Assembly (NCBI RefSeq): GCF_006517275.1
Contig: NZ_CP041191.1
Coordinates: forward strand, 632,501 to 696,500
DNA: 64,000 nucleotides
Source of the DNA: Labrenzia sp. PHM005
Lineage (GTDB): Bacteria > Pseudomonadota > Alphaproteobacteria > Rhizobiales > Stappiaceae
Direction: 5' to 3'
The translations under genes and the position numbers were made by a program. Within the stretch, counting starts at the first letter, position 1. Every line of letters begins with the position of its first letter. A model generated the notes under the pieces. It did no database searches and was not told where the DNA came from. It saw only the letters and a list, made by a program, of their open reading frames with translations. Of the stretch, positions 7,760 to 17,178 are shown one piece after another.

Positions 7760-9061
7760 ATGGATATCCAAGCTGTTGCGGTCCTGTTCGGGACCTTTGT
7801 GCTGCTCATGGTTCTGGGCGTTCCGATCGCCTTTTCCATTGGCCTGTCCGCCTTCGCCACATTCTTATTGTTCATGTCCTTCGACCAGTCGGTCTATATC
7901 GTCGCCCAGCAAGTGGCCTCCGGGCTGGACAGTTTCACACTTCTGGCGATTCCCTTCTTCATTCTAGCCGGCAACATCATGAACCGGGGCGGCATCGCGC
8001 TCCGCCTGATTGAATTTGCCAAGGTTCTCGGTGGCCGCCTTCCCGGTGCACTCGCTCACTGTAATGTGCTCGCAAATATGATGTTCGGCTCGATTTCCGG
8101 GTCTGCTGTGGCTTCGGCGGCGGCAGTCGGTGGTGTCATGTCTCCGCTGCAGAAGAAGGAAGGTTACGATCCGGCCTATAGTGCTGCGGTCAACATCGCC
8201 TCCTGCCCGACCGGGCTTTTGATCCCGCCGAGCGCGACCTTCATTGTCTACTCCCTGATCACCAATGGTACGTCGATCGCAGCCCTGTTCGTGGCCGGAT
8301 ATGTGCCTGGCATTCTGATGGGCCTTTGCCTCATGGTCGTGGCCGGCATTATCGCCAAGAAACGCGGCTATCCAATCGCTCCTCGGCCGAGCACGAAGGA
8401 AGTCCTCGACAAAACTCTCGGTGCGGTGCTGCCGCTTGGCCTGATCGTCATCGTTATGGGCGGGATTATTGGCGGTATTTTTACCGCAACCGAAGCCTCT
8501 GCGGTGGCAGTTGTCTATACTCTGTTTTTGGCCGTGATCTGGTACCGGGAGATCACGTGGCGCCAGCTTCCAAGTATCATCCTGGAGAGCGCGGTGACCA
8601 CGTCCATCGTGCTTTTGATGATTGGCTGCTCTATCGCCATGTCGAAGGCCATGGCCTTTGCCGATATTCCGTATGCGATTTCAGATATTTTGCTCGGCCT
8701 GTCAGACAACCCGCTGGTGCTTTTGCTGATCATCAACATCGCGCTCTTGATCGTCGGCACCTTTATGGACATGACCCCCGCGCTGCTGATCTTTACGCCG
8801 ATCTTCCTGCCGGTCGTCACAGATCTTGGTATGGATCCGGTGCACTTCGGGGTAATGATGACCTTCAACTTGTGTATCGGCATCTGTACGCCACCTGTGG
8901 GATCGGCACTCTTTGTCGGCTGCTCGGTCGGTGGGGTCAAGATCGGCGATGTCATCAAGCCGATGCTTCCCTTCTACGCAGTTCTTGTCGGCCTGCTTTT
9001 GGTTGTCACCTATGTGCCTGAAATCAGCCTGTTCCTGCCCCAACTGCTGCTCGGCTATTAG
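7760..9061 (+). CDS. TRAP transporter large permease (DctM family)
   Basis: The 433-residue protein has about 12 hydrophobic segments and the DctM hallmarks: FFILAGNIMNRGGIALRLIEFA, MMFGSISGSAVASAAAVGGVMSPLQ, and TGLLIPPSATFIVYSLIT near the middle. It forms the sodium-coupled transport path in the inner membrane. GAGCTTTTC lies shortly before the ATG, and the gene follows dctQ by 9 bases, with GH31 starting 15 bases downstream, so transport and hydrolysis are co-transcribed. The likely substrate, glucuronate or a glucuronide, is inferred from context. Confidence 0.95.
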   Translation: MDIQAVAVLFGTFVLLMVLGVPIAFSIGLSAFATFLLFMSFDQSVYIVAQQVASGLDSFTLLAIPFFILAGNIMNRGGIALRLIEFAKVLGGRLPGALAHCNVLANMMFGSISGSAVASAAAVGGVMSPLQKKEGYDPAYSAAVNIASCPTGLLIPPSATFIVYSLITNGTSIAALFVAGYVPGILMGLCLMVVAGIIAKKRGYPIAPRPSTKEVLDKTLGAVLPLGLIVIVMGGIIGGIFTATEASAVAVVYTLFLAVIWYREITWRQLPSIILESAVTTSIVLLMIGCSIAMSKAMAFADIPYAISDILLGLSDNPLVLLLIINIALLIVGTFMDMTPALLIFTPIFLPVVTDLGMDPVHFGVMMTFNLCIGICTPPVGSALFVGCSVGGVKIGDVIKPMLPFYAVLVGLLLVVTYVPEISLFLPQLLLGY

Positions 9062-9076
9062 GAGCCCGATTCAGAT

Positions 9077-11455
9077 ATGAAAGCTCTGAAAACCTGGGCG
9101 CTGACTGAACAGACACCGACCGGTGTCGTTCTTCTGGTCGACGATAAGCATAAATTGGTCATCCGTGTCCTGGAGAACGCTCTTGTCCGTGTTTCGCTTC
9201 TCAAGGACGGAGTTCACCGGCTCGACCGGACGTGGGCTGTCGCCCCTGACGGCGACGCTCCCTGGGAAGGGCGCTCCCGGGATGATCTCAGCGGCTTTTC
9301 CTGTCCTGAGTTTTCCATTGATCAGCAAGAAAACCGGCTGCAACTCTGGACAGATACGCTTCGCCTAACTGTTGAAACACCCCTGGCTCTAACTTGGGAG
9401 TGCAGAGAAAAATCAGACGCCGCGTGGCAGGAAATTACCCGCGACCGGCCGCAGGATGCCTACATGCTCGGCCGGCGGGATCATCGCAAATCCCACTTCA
9501 TGCGCCGGTTTGATGGCGAGCGCTATTTTGGTCTCGGCGAAAAGTCCGGGTCTTTGGAACGGTCCGGACGGCGCTATGAAATGCGCAATCTCGATGCCAT
9601 GGGCTACGATGCCCGTACCACGGACCCGCTCTATAAACACGTGCCGTTCACAATTACCGACCGCGGCGCACTCGGCGCCTATGGCCTTTATTACGATACG
9701 CTCGCCCATTGCTGGTTCGATCTCGGCAATGAAAAAGACAATTATCACCCGGCCTTCCGCTCGTTCCGGGCCTCAGATGGCGAGCTAGACTATTATTTCT
9801 TCTGGGCTCCGTCAGTCCTCGACGTTGTCAAACGCCACCACTCTTTGACCGGCGGCACCGCCTTCATGCCACGCTGGGGGTTTGGTTATTCCGGCTCGAC
9901 CATGGCCTATACGGATTCAGAAAACGCACAAGAGCGGCTGGAAGAGTTTTTACAAAAACTCTCCGACGAAGACATGCCCTGCGACAGTTTTCAGATGTCG
10001 TCGGGCTATACGGCGATCAAAGGCAAACGCTACGTGTTCCATTGGAACACCGACCGCTTTCCCAACATCCCAGCTTTCACCAAGGCGTATCAAGACGCGG
10101 ACATTCATCTGATCGCAAACATCAAGCCGGTGCTTCTGGACGATCACCCGCTTTATCAAGACGCAGAGACGTCTGGCCTGTTCATCAAAGACAGCGAAAC
10201 GGGCGCTCCGGAACAATCGCCTTTTTGGGACGGCAGCGGATCGCATCTCGATTTCACCAATCTGGCAACGGTCTCCTGGTGGAAGGCGAACCTTAAAGAG
10301 AAACTGTTCGACAAAGGCATTGCCAACACCTGGAACGACAATAACGAATATGAAGTTTGGGACGACGAAGCGGTTTGCGCCGGCTTCGGCAAGGAGATCC
10401 CGGTCGGATTGATCCGCCCCTTGCACAGCCAGCTGATGACCCGTGCTTCCTATGATGCGCAGGTTCAGGATCAACCGGACAAGCGGCCATATCTCATTTC
10501 CCGTTGTGCAGCTCCAGGAACTCAGCGCTATGCGCAGACCTGGACCGGGGACAATTACACCAGCTGGGAAACTCTGCGCTGGAACATTCCGATGGGCCTC
10601 GGGCTCAGCCTTTCCGGCTTTTACAACATCGGCCATGACGTTGGCGGCTTTGCCGGTCCGCGGCCAGAACCGGAACTCTTCCTACGCTGGGTTCAGAACG
10701 GGATTTTCCATCCCCGCTTCACCATCCATTCCTGGAATGATGATGGCACCGCCAATGAAGCCTGGATGTACCCGGAAATAACGCCTTTGATCCGTCAGGC
10801 TTTGAAATTCCGCGCGCAGCTGATCCCCTATCTCTATACGCTGCTATACCAGTCGGTCACCGACGGTGAACCAATGCTCCGGCCTCTGTGGTTGGACTTT
10901 CCGGAAGATCCTTTGGCGCGAACATCCGAGTTCGAATTTCTGCTTGGAAAAGATCTGCTGGTGGCTTCCGTGATCGAGAAAGGTGCGACCACAAGAACAG
11001 TGCCCTTGCCCGCATGCCCGGAAGGTTGGTGGGACTTTGACAGAAAATCCTGGTATCCGGGCGGTCAAGAAATCGAAGTTCCCGTCACGCAAGAGAGCAT
11101 TCCGCTCTTTGTCCGCGGCGGTGCAGTTCTACCGATGGCAGCCCCCAACGCACGCAGTTCAGCCCGGTCTGACACCTACCGCTGCTGGCGCATCTACCCG
11201 CAGACAGCCGGCACTGCATCAAGAGAAAGCCTTGCCTATGACGATGACGGTGTCTCCTCGAGCGCTTTGGACATCGACCATTGTCTGACCCATATGACCC
11301 TGTCGCATTCCGGCGACTCGGTTATGCTGGATTGGAAGAAGGCTGGTTCCTACCGTCCTGCCTTCGACCAAATTGACCTCTGGCTAGCTGGTTCTGACCA
11401 GCTCATTGTCAACGGGTCTCCCGCCGGAACAGAAACACCACTTTCATTCGTTTGA
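9077..11455 (+). CDS. Glycoside hydrolase family 31 enzyme (alpha-glucosidase-like), specificity unknown
   Basis: The 792-residue cytoplasmic protein has the GH31 layout: an N-terminal beta domain (about 1-255), a catalytic barrel (about 260-610) and C-terminal beta domains. The nucleophile is Asp421 in TWNDNNE and the acid/base is Asp492 in WTGDN; GLGEKSG (152-158) and RPLWLDFPEDP are also typical. Where classic alpha-glucosidases carry the WxDxDYM-type substrate loop, this protein has CDSFQMSSGYT (302-312), seen in a less characterised GH31 branch. It lies between the TRAP permease and uxuB in an otherwise purely uronic-acid operon. It may therefore cut an alpha-linked uronide or an oligosaccharide carrying glucuronate, but that is inference. 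Alternatives are alpha-glucosidase or alpha-xylosidase. Confidence 0.85.
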   Translation: MKALKTWALTEQTPTGVVLLVDDKHKLVIRVLENALVRVSLLKDGVHRLDRTWAVAPDGDAPWEGRSRDDLSGFSCPEFSIDQQENRLQLWTDTLRLTVETPLALTWECREKSDAAWQEITRDRPQDAYMLGRRDHRKSHFMRRFDGERYFGLGEKSGSLERSGRRYEMRNLDAMGYDARTTDPLYKHVPFTITDRGALGAYGLYYDTLAHCWFDLGNEKDNYHPAFRSFRASDGELDYYFFWAPSVLDVVKRHHSLTGGTAFMPRWGFGYSGSTMAYTDSENAQERLEEFLQKLSDEDMPCDSFQMSSGYTAIKGKRYVFHWNTDRFPNIPAFTKAYQDADIHLIANIKPVLLDDHPLYQDAETSGLFIKDSETGAPEQSPFWDGSGSHLDFTNLATVSWWKANLKEKLFDKGIANTWNDNNEYEVWDDEAVCAGFGKEIPVGLIRPLHSQLMTRASYDAQVQDQPDKRPYLISRCAAPGTQRYAQTWTGDNYTSWETLRWNIPMGLGLSLSGFYNIGHDVGGFAGPRPEPELFLRWVQNGIFHPRFTIHSWNDDGTANEAWMYPEITPLIRQALKFRAQLIPYLYTLLYQSVTDGEPMLRPLWLDFPEDPLARTSEFEFLLGKDLLVASVIEKGATTRTVPLPACPEGWWDFDRKSWYPGGQEIEVPVTQESIPLFVRGGAVLPMAAPNARSSARSDTYRCWRIYPQTAGTASRESLAYDDDGVSSSALDIDHCLTHMTLSHSGDSVMLDWKKAGSYRPAFDQIDLWLAGSDQLIVNGSPAGTETPLSFV

Positions 11456-11464
11456 GCATTTGTC

Positions 11465-12898
11465 ATGACCGCAAACATTTCTCGTCCGCCCTATAACCGC
11501 GCTTCCTTGAAGGTCCGATTGTTTCATATCGGCTTTGGCGCTTTCGCAAAGGCGCATACCTCAGTCTTTCACGATGAAATGCTACGCCAAACCGGCAGTG
11601 ATTGGGGCATGGCGGTTGCCCGGCTTAACTCCGGAGAAAGCGGTCTGACAGCCCTCGATGAGGCCGGTCATCTCTTTGCCGTCGGAGAAATGTCGGACGG
11701 CGATTTGGATCTTCGTCAGGTTGGTGCAGTAATCAAGACGCTTCACCCGAACCGGGACGGCATTGAAGCACTAATTGCGCAGATCGCAGACCCCGATCTT
11801 CAAGTAATCACCCTGACGATTACCGAAAAGGGCTATTGCCTGGCCCGAGAGGTGTTGGACCTTGAAAACCCGGACATTGCGGCAGATTTGGAGAATCCAT
11901 CTGCTCCAAAATCAGCGATCGGATTGCTGGTCGAAGGGTTGTATCGGCGTAAAGAAGCTGGCTTGCCGGGATTGACGGTCCTGTCTTGCGACAATCTTCC
12001 GTCGAACGGCAAGCTCTGCCGGACTGCGGTTTTGGAGTTTGCCGGGCATCGCGATCCAGATCTGAAGACTTGGATCGCAGACACTTGCAGGTTTCCCTGC
12101 TCCATGGTCGACCGGATCACACCGGCCATGACCGAAGACTCCTTCAACAAACTTGAAGTGACTTTGGGCGCGCCTGACCCTAACGGCATCCTGTGTGAAC
12201 CTTTCCGCCAGTGGGTGATCGAAGACAATTTTGCAGGCGCAAAACCGCATTGGGATTTGGCGGGTGCGAGCTTTGTTGACGATGTTGAGCCGTTTGAAGA
12301 CATCAAACTCCGGATGTTGAACGGCAGTCACTCGTTTCTCGCCTATCTTGGCGCGCTGGCCGGCAAGGAGACGATAGCAGATTGCATGGCGGATCCTGTT
12401 TTCAAGAGTGCGGCCCACAAACTGATGATGAGCGAGCAGGCACCATCCCTGACGATCCCGGCAGGGTTCGACATTGAAGATTACGCTGGAATGCTGATTG
12501 ACCGATACTCCAACCGCGCCCTTCATCACAAAACCACGCAGATCGCAGCGGATGGCAGTCAGAAACTGCCGCAGCGCATCCTGGCTCCAGTTAGGAGCCA
12601 TCTGGATGCTGGCAGGCCCTGGCCGCTTGCCGCGCTCGCGATCGCCGGATGGATGCACTATTGCCGTGGTGTCTCAGAAGCTGGCACAAAACTTCCGGTC
12701 AATGACCCGCATGCAGACCGTGTCGCTGAGCTCGCATCTGGATCCGATGATGACGGCTATGTCTTGAACATGATGCTTCTGGCAGGCATTTTCGGATCTG
12801 ACCTGCCGGCCAACCCCTCCTTTGTCGGTTTGGTGACCGGTGCCTACGAAACCCTGAAGACTGACGGCGTGAACAAAGCCCTGGCCGCTTGCCTCTAA
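11465..12898 (+). CDS. uxuB: D-fructuronate reductase (mannonate oxidoreductase) UxuB, mannitol dehydrogenase family
   Basis: This 477-residue polyol dehydrogenase has the N-terminal Rossmann segment LFHIGFGAFAKAHTSVFHDE (about 19-38) and the family signature near 190, LSCDNLPSNGKLCRTAVLEFA. The KLRMLNGSHSFLAYLG segment near 280 belongs to the C-terminal catalytic domain. UxuB reduces fructuronate to mannonate with NADH in the cytoplasm. It starts 9 bases after the GH31 gene and is followed 12 bases later by uxaC; the uxuA dehydratase is on the minus arm. Family members also include mannitol and altronate dehydrogenases, but the presence of UxuA and absence of UxaA supports the glucuronate branch. 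Confidence 0.92.
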   Translation: MTANISRPPYNRASLKVRLFHIGFGAFAKAHTSVFHDEMLRQTGSDWGMAVARLNSGESGLTALDEAGHLFAVGEMSDGDLDLRQVGAVIKTLHPNRDGIEALIAQIADPDLQVITLTITEKGYCLAREVLDLENPDIAADLENPSAPKSAIGLLVEGLYRRKEAGLPGLTVLSCDNLPSNGKLCRTAVLEFAGHRDPDLKTWIADTCRFPCSMVDRITPAMTEDSFNKLEVTLGAPDPNGILCEPFRQWVIEDNFAGAKPHWDLAGASFVDDVEPFEDIKLRMLNGSHSFLAYLGALAGKETIADCMADPVFKSAAHKLMMSEQAPSLTIPAGFDIEDYAGMLIDRYSNRALHHKTTQIAADGSQKLPQRILAPVRSHLDAGRPWPLAALAIAGWMHYCRGVSEAGTKLPVNDPHADRVAELASGSDDDGYVLNMMLLAGIFGSDLPANPSFVGLVTGAYETLKTDGVNKALAACL

Positions 12899-12910
12899 GG
12901 ATCTTTTCCA

Positions 12911-14323
12911 ATGACCGCTCCCTTCCTCGGCCCGGATTTTCTGCTTGATACTCCGACTGGCCGTCGGCTGTACGATGAGGTCGCCAAAGATCTGCCGATC
13001 GTCGACTTTCATAATCACCTGGATCCAGCAGCCATTGCCGAGAACCGGTCCTGGGAGTCCATTGGTGAGATCTGGCTCGAGGGCGATCACTATAAATGGC
13101 GCGCGATGCGCTGGAATGGCATTTCCGAAAGCCTGGTGACGGGCGAAGCGGACTATCATCAGAAATTCAAAGCATTTGCCGAAACAGTCCCCCATTGTCT
13201 CGGCAACCCGCTCTACCATTGGACCCATCTGGAACTGCAACGTTATTTCGGCTGGGACGGCATTTTTGGCCCGGACACGGCCGATGAAGTCTGGGAACTC
13301 GCCAACGCAAAACTCACCCAGCCAAGCCACAGTGCGCGTGGGTTATTGACTGGAATGAATGTCCAATATGTCGGCACAACAGATGATCCAACCGATACAT
13401 TGGAGTTTCATTCCGCTGTCCAGGAGGATCCGGATTGCCCGATCCGCATGGCCCCAAGTTTCCGGCCCGATAAGGCATTGGTTCCCACAACGCCGGGGTT
13501 TGCCGCCTACTGCCGTCGACTTGGTGAAGCCAGCGGTATTGCTATCGACAGCTATGAGACCCTGATTGCAGCCCTAATAAACCGGCTGGACTTTTTTGTG
13601 TCCCTCGGCTGCAAGGCCGCCGACCACGGATTGAACGATCTGCCGGCGTTCGAAAAACGCCCGCCCCGGGAATTGGACATAATCTTGCGCAGCGGGCAGA
13701 ACGGCTGGCCGATGTCACCGCAAGACGTTGCCGATTTCAAAGCTGCCGTCCTGATCGAACTCGGCGAAGCCTATGCCGAACGTGGCATAGTCATGCAGTA
13801 TCACGTCGGAGCTCTGCGCAATCAAAACAGCCGACTATACCGGGCTCTAGGGCCTGATGTTGGTGGCGACTGTATGTCAGATGTTGCCATCGGCGCGTCG
13901 CTCAATGCGATCCTGGATCAGATCAATTCCCGTAAAGGGCTTCCGCGTACCATTCTTTACGCCCTGAACCCCATTCACAACGAGATGCTGGTAACCATTG
14001 CCGGCAACTTCCAGGACGGGTCTGATCCCGGGAAAATCCAGGCTGGTCCGGGCTGGTGGTTCAACGATCAGCTCGACGGTATGGAACGGCAATTGAATCA
14101 AGTGGCGCAGATGGGGCTTTTATCCCGCTTCATTGGGATGCTGACCGATTCCCGTTCGTTCCTGTCTTTCCCGCGCCACGAGTACTACCGGCGCCTTGTT
14201 TGCCGCATGATCGGTCAATGGGTGGAGGATGGCGCTATTCCCGCAGATCCAAGGCTGAGCGACGGCCTCATCCGCCGCATTTGTTATGAAAACGCCCGGG
14301 ACTGGTTCCTGCCGGAAAACTGA
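12911..14323 (+). CDS. uxaC: Glucuronate (uronate) isomerase UxaC
   Basis: The 470-residue protein is a complete UxaC: LPIVDFHNHLDP near residues 29-40 provides the first metal-binding histidines, then WTHLELQRYFG near 101-111, and MQYHVGALRNQNSRLYRALGPDVG near 295-318. The C-terminal region ends in GMLTDSRSFLSFPRHEYYRRL. It isomerises D-glucuronate to D-fructuronate, or galacturonate to tagaturonate, in the cytoplasm. It is the last gene of the plus arm. Its stop at 14323 is only 6 bases from the convergent RidA-family stop, with no obvious terminator between. Confidence 0.96.
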   Translation: MTAPFLGPDFLLDTPTGRRLYDEVAKDLPIVDFHNHLDPAAIAENRSWESIGEIWLEGDHYKWRAMRWNGISESLVTGEADYHQKFKAFAETVPHCLGNPLYHWTHLELQRYFGWDGIFGPDTADEVWELANAKLTQPSHSARGLLTGMNVQYVGTTDDPTDTLEFHSAVQEDPDCPIRMAPSFRPDKALVPTTPGFAAYCRRLGEASGIAIDSYETLIAALINRLDFFVSLGCKAADHGLNDLPAFEKRPPRELDIILRSGQNGWPMSPQDVADFKAAVLIELGEAYAERGIVMQYHVGALRNQNSRLYRALGPDVGGDCMSDVAIGASLNAILDQINSRKGLPRTILYALNPIHNEMLVTIAGNFQDGSDPGKIQAGPGWWFNDQLDGMERQLNQVAQMGLLSRFIGMLTDSRSFLSFPRHEYYRRLVCRMIGQWVEDGAIPADPRLSDGLIRRICYENARDWFLPEN

Positions 14324-14329
14324 GACCCA

Positions 14330-14725
14330 TCAGCCGATTTCGGCAGTCGCCTCGATTTCGACCAGCGCTTCATCCTCAATGAGCCCGGCTACCACAACCA
14401 TGGACATTGCCGGGAAGTGCCGGCCCAGGACTTTGCGGTAGGTCTCGCCGATCTCGCGCTGTCGCGCCAGGTATTCTTTCTTGTCGGTAACAAACCAGGT
14501 CAGGCGGACAATATCTTCCGCTGACCCGCCGGCAGCCTCAACAACGCCAAGCACGTTTGTCAGCGCCTGTCCCATCTGGCCGATGAAGTCATGGGTCTCA
14601 AAAACCTGATCCTTATTCCAGCCGATCTGACCGCCGATATGCAGTACGCCTTTGCGGCTCAATACGCCATTGGCATAACCCTTTGCCGGGGCCCAACCGT
14701 CGGGATGAATAATTTTGTGGCTCAT
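14330..14725 (-). CDS. RidA/YjgF-family protein at the end of the 2-aminobenzoate array
   Basis: The 131-residue single-domain protein has the family fold landmarks: GVLHIGGQIGWNKD (27-39), MGQALTNVLGVVEAAGGSAEDIVRLTWFVTD (51-81) and a C-terminal ALVEIEATA (120-128). Canonical RidA deaminases carry a catalytic Arg in a PARS-like segment; here it reads PAMS, with Met107 at that position. It is therefore not a standard 2-aminoacrylate deaminase and may belong to another Rid subgroup. It lies 41 bases after livF, in line with the whole catabolic and transport array. Family members include 2-aminomuconate deaminase, so a role on an enamine/imine formed from 2-aminobenzoyl-CoA is plausible but unproven. 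Confidence 0.85.
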   Translation of the reverse strand: MSHKIIHPDGWAPAKGYANGVLSRKGVLHIGGQIGWNKDQVFETHDFIGQMGQALTNVLGVVEAAGGSAEDIVRLTWFVTDKKEYLARQREIGETYRKVLGRHFPAMSMVVVAGLIEDEALVEIEATAEIG

Positions 14726-14766
14726 GGTGCGTCTTTCTTTTTTGTCCCGGAAGCAAAGTAAGGTCT

Positions 14767-15456
14767 TTAGATCCCGAGATATTTTTCTCCGGTCTCAGCA
14801 TCAAGATCGGCCATTCGGCCCGACCAAACAGTCCGGCCACGTTCCAATATGACGCCCTGATCGGCGACCTGCTGCAGTTCTTTCAAGGACTTGTCGACAA
14901 GAAGGATCGACAAACCGCTGCTGTTTTTCAAATGACTGATAGCCGCCCAGATTTCCTGGCGGATGATCGGCGCAAGGCCTTCGGTTGCCTCATCCAGGAT
15001 CATCAGGATCGGATTGGTCATCAAAGCCCGGCCAATGGCCAGCATCTGCTGCTCTCCGCCCGACAGTGATGCCGCCTTCTGATTCCGCCGTTCCGCGAGA
15101 CGCGGAAACAGCTCCGCCACCTTGGCGAAGTCCCAAGCTCCGGACCGGGCCGCAGCCATTAGGTTCTCTTCGACTGTCAGGTCGGAAAAACACCGGCGGC
15201 CTTCAGGCACGAGGCCAACTCCGAGGCGGGCAACCTTGTGGCTCGGCATCCCGCCGATCACCTTGTCCTTGAACTGGATTTCACCACCTGATGGCAACAT
15301 GCCGCAGATGGTTTTCACCGTCGTTGACTTGCCCATGCCATTGCGGCCCATCAGTGCTACGACTTCGCCTTGACCAATCGACAGTGAAACATCGAACAAG
15401 GCCTGGCTCGGACCATAACTGGCGGTGACATTTTTGAGAGCCAAAAGCGCACTCAT
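14767..15456 (-). CDS. livF: Branched-chain-type ABC transporter ATPase LivF
   Basis: This 229-residue ATPase has Walker A GRNGMGKST (38-46), the signature LSGGEQQ near 134, Walker B LMILDEATEGLAP and the LivF-typical GLVPEGRRCFSDLTVEENL segment. It energises import across the inner membrane with LivG, LivH and LivM. Its start overlaps the livG stop by 4 bases. Because the array also carries an aromatic-CoA ligase and ring-degrading enzymes, the importer probably carries 2-aminobenzoate or a related aromatic acid rather than an amino acid; this is inference from context. Confidence 0.92.
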   Translation of the reverse strand: MSALLALKNVTASYGPSQALFDVSLSIGQGEVVALMGRNGMGKSTTVKTICGMLPSGGEIQFKDKVIGGMPSHKVARLGVGLVPEGRRCFSDLTVEENLMAAARSGAWDFAKVAELFPRLAERRNQKAASLSGGEQQMLAIGRALMTNPILMILDEATEGLAPIIRQEIWAAISHLKNSSGLSILLVDKSLKELQQVADQGVILERGRTVWSGRMADLDAETGEKYLGI

Positions 15457-16202
15457 GCCTCGTCTCCCAAATAAGCATCACGCACATCTTTGTTGGCGCG
15501 GATTTCGTCGACTGTGCCGGTCGCAATCACCTTTCCGTAGACCAGCACGCTGATCCGGTCGGCAAGGGCAAATACGGCATCCATATCGTGTTCCACCAGC
15601 AAAATCGGTGCTTGCTGGCGCAATCCGTCCAGGAACTCCGTTAGCCGTTTGGAGCCTTCTGTCCCCAGACCAGCCATAGGCTCGTCCATGACAAAGGCCT
15701 TTGGCTTCAACGTCAGCGCAACGGCAACTTCAAGCTGGCGGCGCTGGCCATGACTGAGTTCGGCGGTGCGCGTTTTGGCCTGTTTTTTAAGGCCAACGCG
15801 CTCCAGCGCTTCCATCGCCGTATCAAGCAGGTCCTTATCCTTCAGGACCGGTTTGAAGAACCGCCACGGATTTCCCTGTCCGCCCAGCGCGCCGAGGACA
15901 GCGTTTTGAAGAACGGTATCTTCCATTGCGAGTGCGGAGATCTGGAAGGTCCGCCCCAGCCCGGCTTGCGCCCGAAGTTCTGTCGGTAGATCGGTAACAT
16001 CCTTGCCTAGCAGCTTGACGGTTCCGGTATCTGGCCGTAAGCCGCCGCAAATCTGTTTGATTAACGTCGATTTGCCAGCGCCATTCGGACCGATGATTGC
16101 GTGGATTTCTCCCGCTCTCAAATCAATGGACACATCATCGCTGGCTTTCAGAGCACCAAAGCTCTTGGAGATACCGTGAGTCGCGAGAATTGCCTCAGTC
16201 AT
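15453..16202 (-). CDS. livG: Branched-chain-type ABC transporter ATPase LivG
   Basis: I chose the ATG at 16202 (249 residues, starting MTEAILATHG) because GGGAGGT sits 5 bases before it; an in-frame ATG at 16220 has no comparable site. The protein has Walker A GPNGAGKST, signature LSHGQRRQLEVA and Walker B AFVMDEPMAGLG, followed by LVEHDMDAVFALADRISVL, all typical of LivG. The start overlaps the end of livM by 8 bases and its stop overlaps livF by 4, so the ATPase and permease genes are tightly coupled. It acts with LivF on the cytoplasmic face of the importer. Confidence 0.92.
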   Translation of the reverse strand: MTEAILATHGISKSFGALKASDDVSIDLRAGEIHAIIGPNGAGKSTLIKQICGGLRPDTGTVKLLGKDVTDLPTELRAQAGLGRTFQISALAMEDTVLQNAVLGALGGQGNPWRFFKPVLKDKDLLDTAMEALERVGLKKQAKTRTAELSHGQRRQLEVAVALTLKPKAFVMDEPMAGLGTEGSKRLTEFLDGLRQQAPILLVEHDMDAVFALADRISVLVYGKVIATGTVDEIRANKDVRDAYLGDEA

Positions 16203-17178
16203 GAGCCACCTCCCGGCCAACGAGCATGCCTATGATGCCTCCGCGGGCGAACAGAACCACCAGCAGCAGAAGGATTCCGAGATAGATGTGCCAGAAGTCG
16301 GAGAGATCGCCGAGGATATGCTCTAGTGCCACAAAGATCACCGCGCCAACAACCGGGCCATAGAGCCGGGCCACGCCTCCCAGAATGATGAAGATGATGA
16401 TCTCGCCAGACATCTGCCAGGAGAACATCGTTGGGCTGACAAAGCGGTTGAGGTCGGCAAAGAGCGCTCCCGCCAGTCCTGTGATTGCGCCAGAGAGCAC
16501 AAAGGCCACCAGCCGCAAACGCATTGGATTGAGCCCAACGGTTTCAACCCGGTCCGGCACCTGCCGCGCCGCGTTGAGCGCCAAGCCAAAGGGCGAGCGC
16601 TGCAATTTTGCAGAAAAGAACAGCACCGCGGCCAGGATCACAAAACACAGCCCGTAGAACTGGATCGGCACCAGCGTATTCAAACCCGGAAAGCCGTTGC
16701 GGACATAGATCGACAGACCATCCTCGCCGCCATATGCACTCCAGCTGATGGCAAAGAAGAAAAACATCTGCCCAAAAGCCAGCGTGATCATGATGAAATA
16801 AACACCGGACGTTCTGAGCGACAATAGGCCGATGAAAAACGCGGCGATTGACGAGAGCACCACCGCCACCAGCCAGATCACCGGCATGGACTTTGTGCCC
16901 TCAATGACAAACGGCCATTCCATCACCGGCGTATAGGTCTGCGCATGATGCGCGAGGATGCCCATGGCGTAGCCGCCGATGCCGAAGAACACCGCATGGC
17001 CAAGACTGACAAGACCGCCAAAACCAAGCGCAATGTTGAGCCCAACGGCCGCCAGCGCCAGGATGACGGCACGGGTTGCCAGTGTCACGGTGAACGGTTC
17101 GCCGGAGAAATGCGCCCAGAGCGGCACAATTGCCAGAGCGGCGAGCGTCACGGAATTGAAGATTGTTTCCCGGGTCAT
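16195..17178 (-). CDS. livM: Branched-chain-type ABC transporter permease LivM
   Basis: The 327-residue membrane protein has about nine hydrophobic segments. LGFGGLVSLGHAVFFGIGGYAMGILAHH (about 50-77) is the conserved LivM segment, and AFVLSGAITGLAGALFADLNRFVSP near 230 is the EAA-like loop that contacts the ATPases. It starts within the last four bases of livH. It forms the translocation path with LivH. Substrate is inferred from the operon as an aromatic acid, probably 2-aminobenzoate. Confidence 0.93.
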   Translation of the reverse strand: MTRETIFNSVTLAALAIVPLWAHFSGEPFTVTLATRAVILALAAVGLNIALGFGGLVSLGHAVFFGIGGYAMGILAHHAQTYTPVMEWPFVIEGTKSMPVIWLVAVVLSSIAAFFIGLLSLRTSGVYFIMITLAFGQMFFFFAISWSAYGGEDGLSIYVRNGFPGLNTLVPIQFYGLCFVILAAVLFFSAKLQRSPFGLALNAARQVPDRVETVGLNPMRLRLVAFVLSGAITGLAGALFADLNRFVSPTMFSWQMSGEIIIFIILGGVARLYGPVVGAVIFVALEHILGDLSDFWHIYLGILLLLVVLFARGGIIGMLVGREVAHD

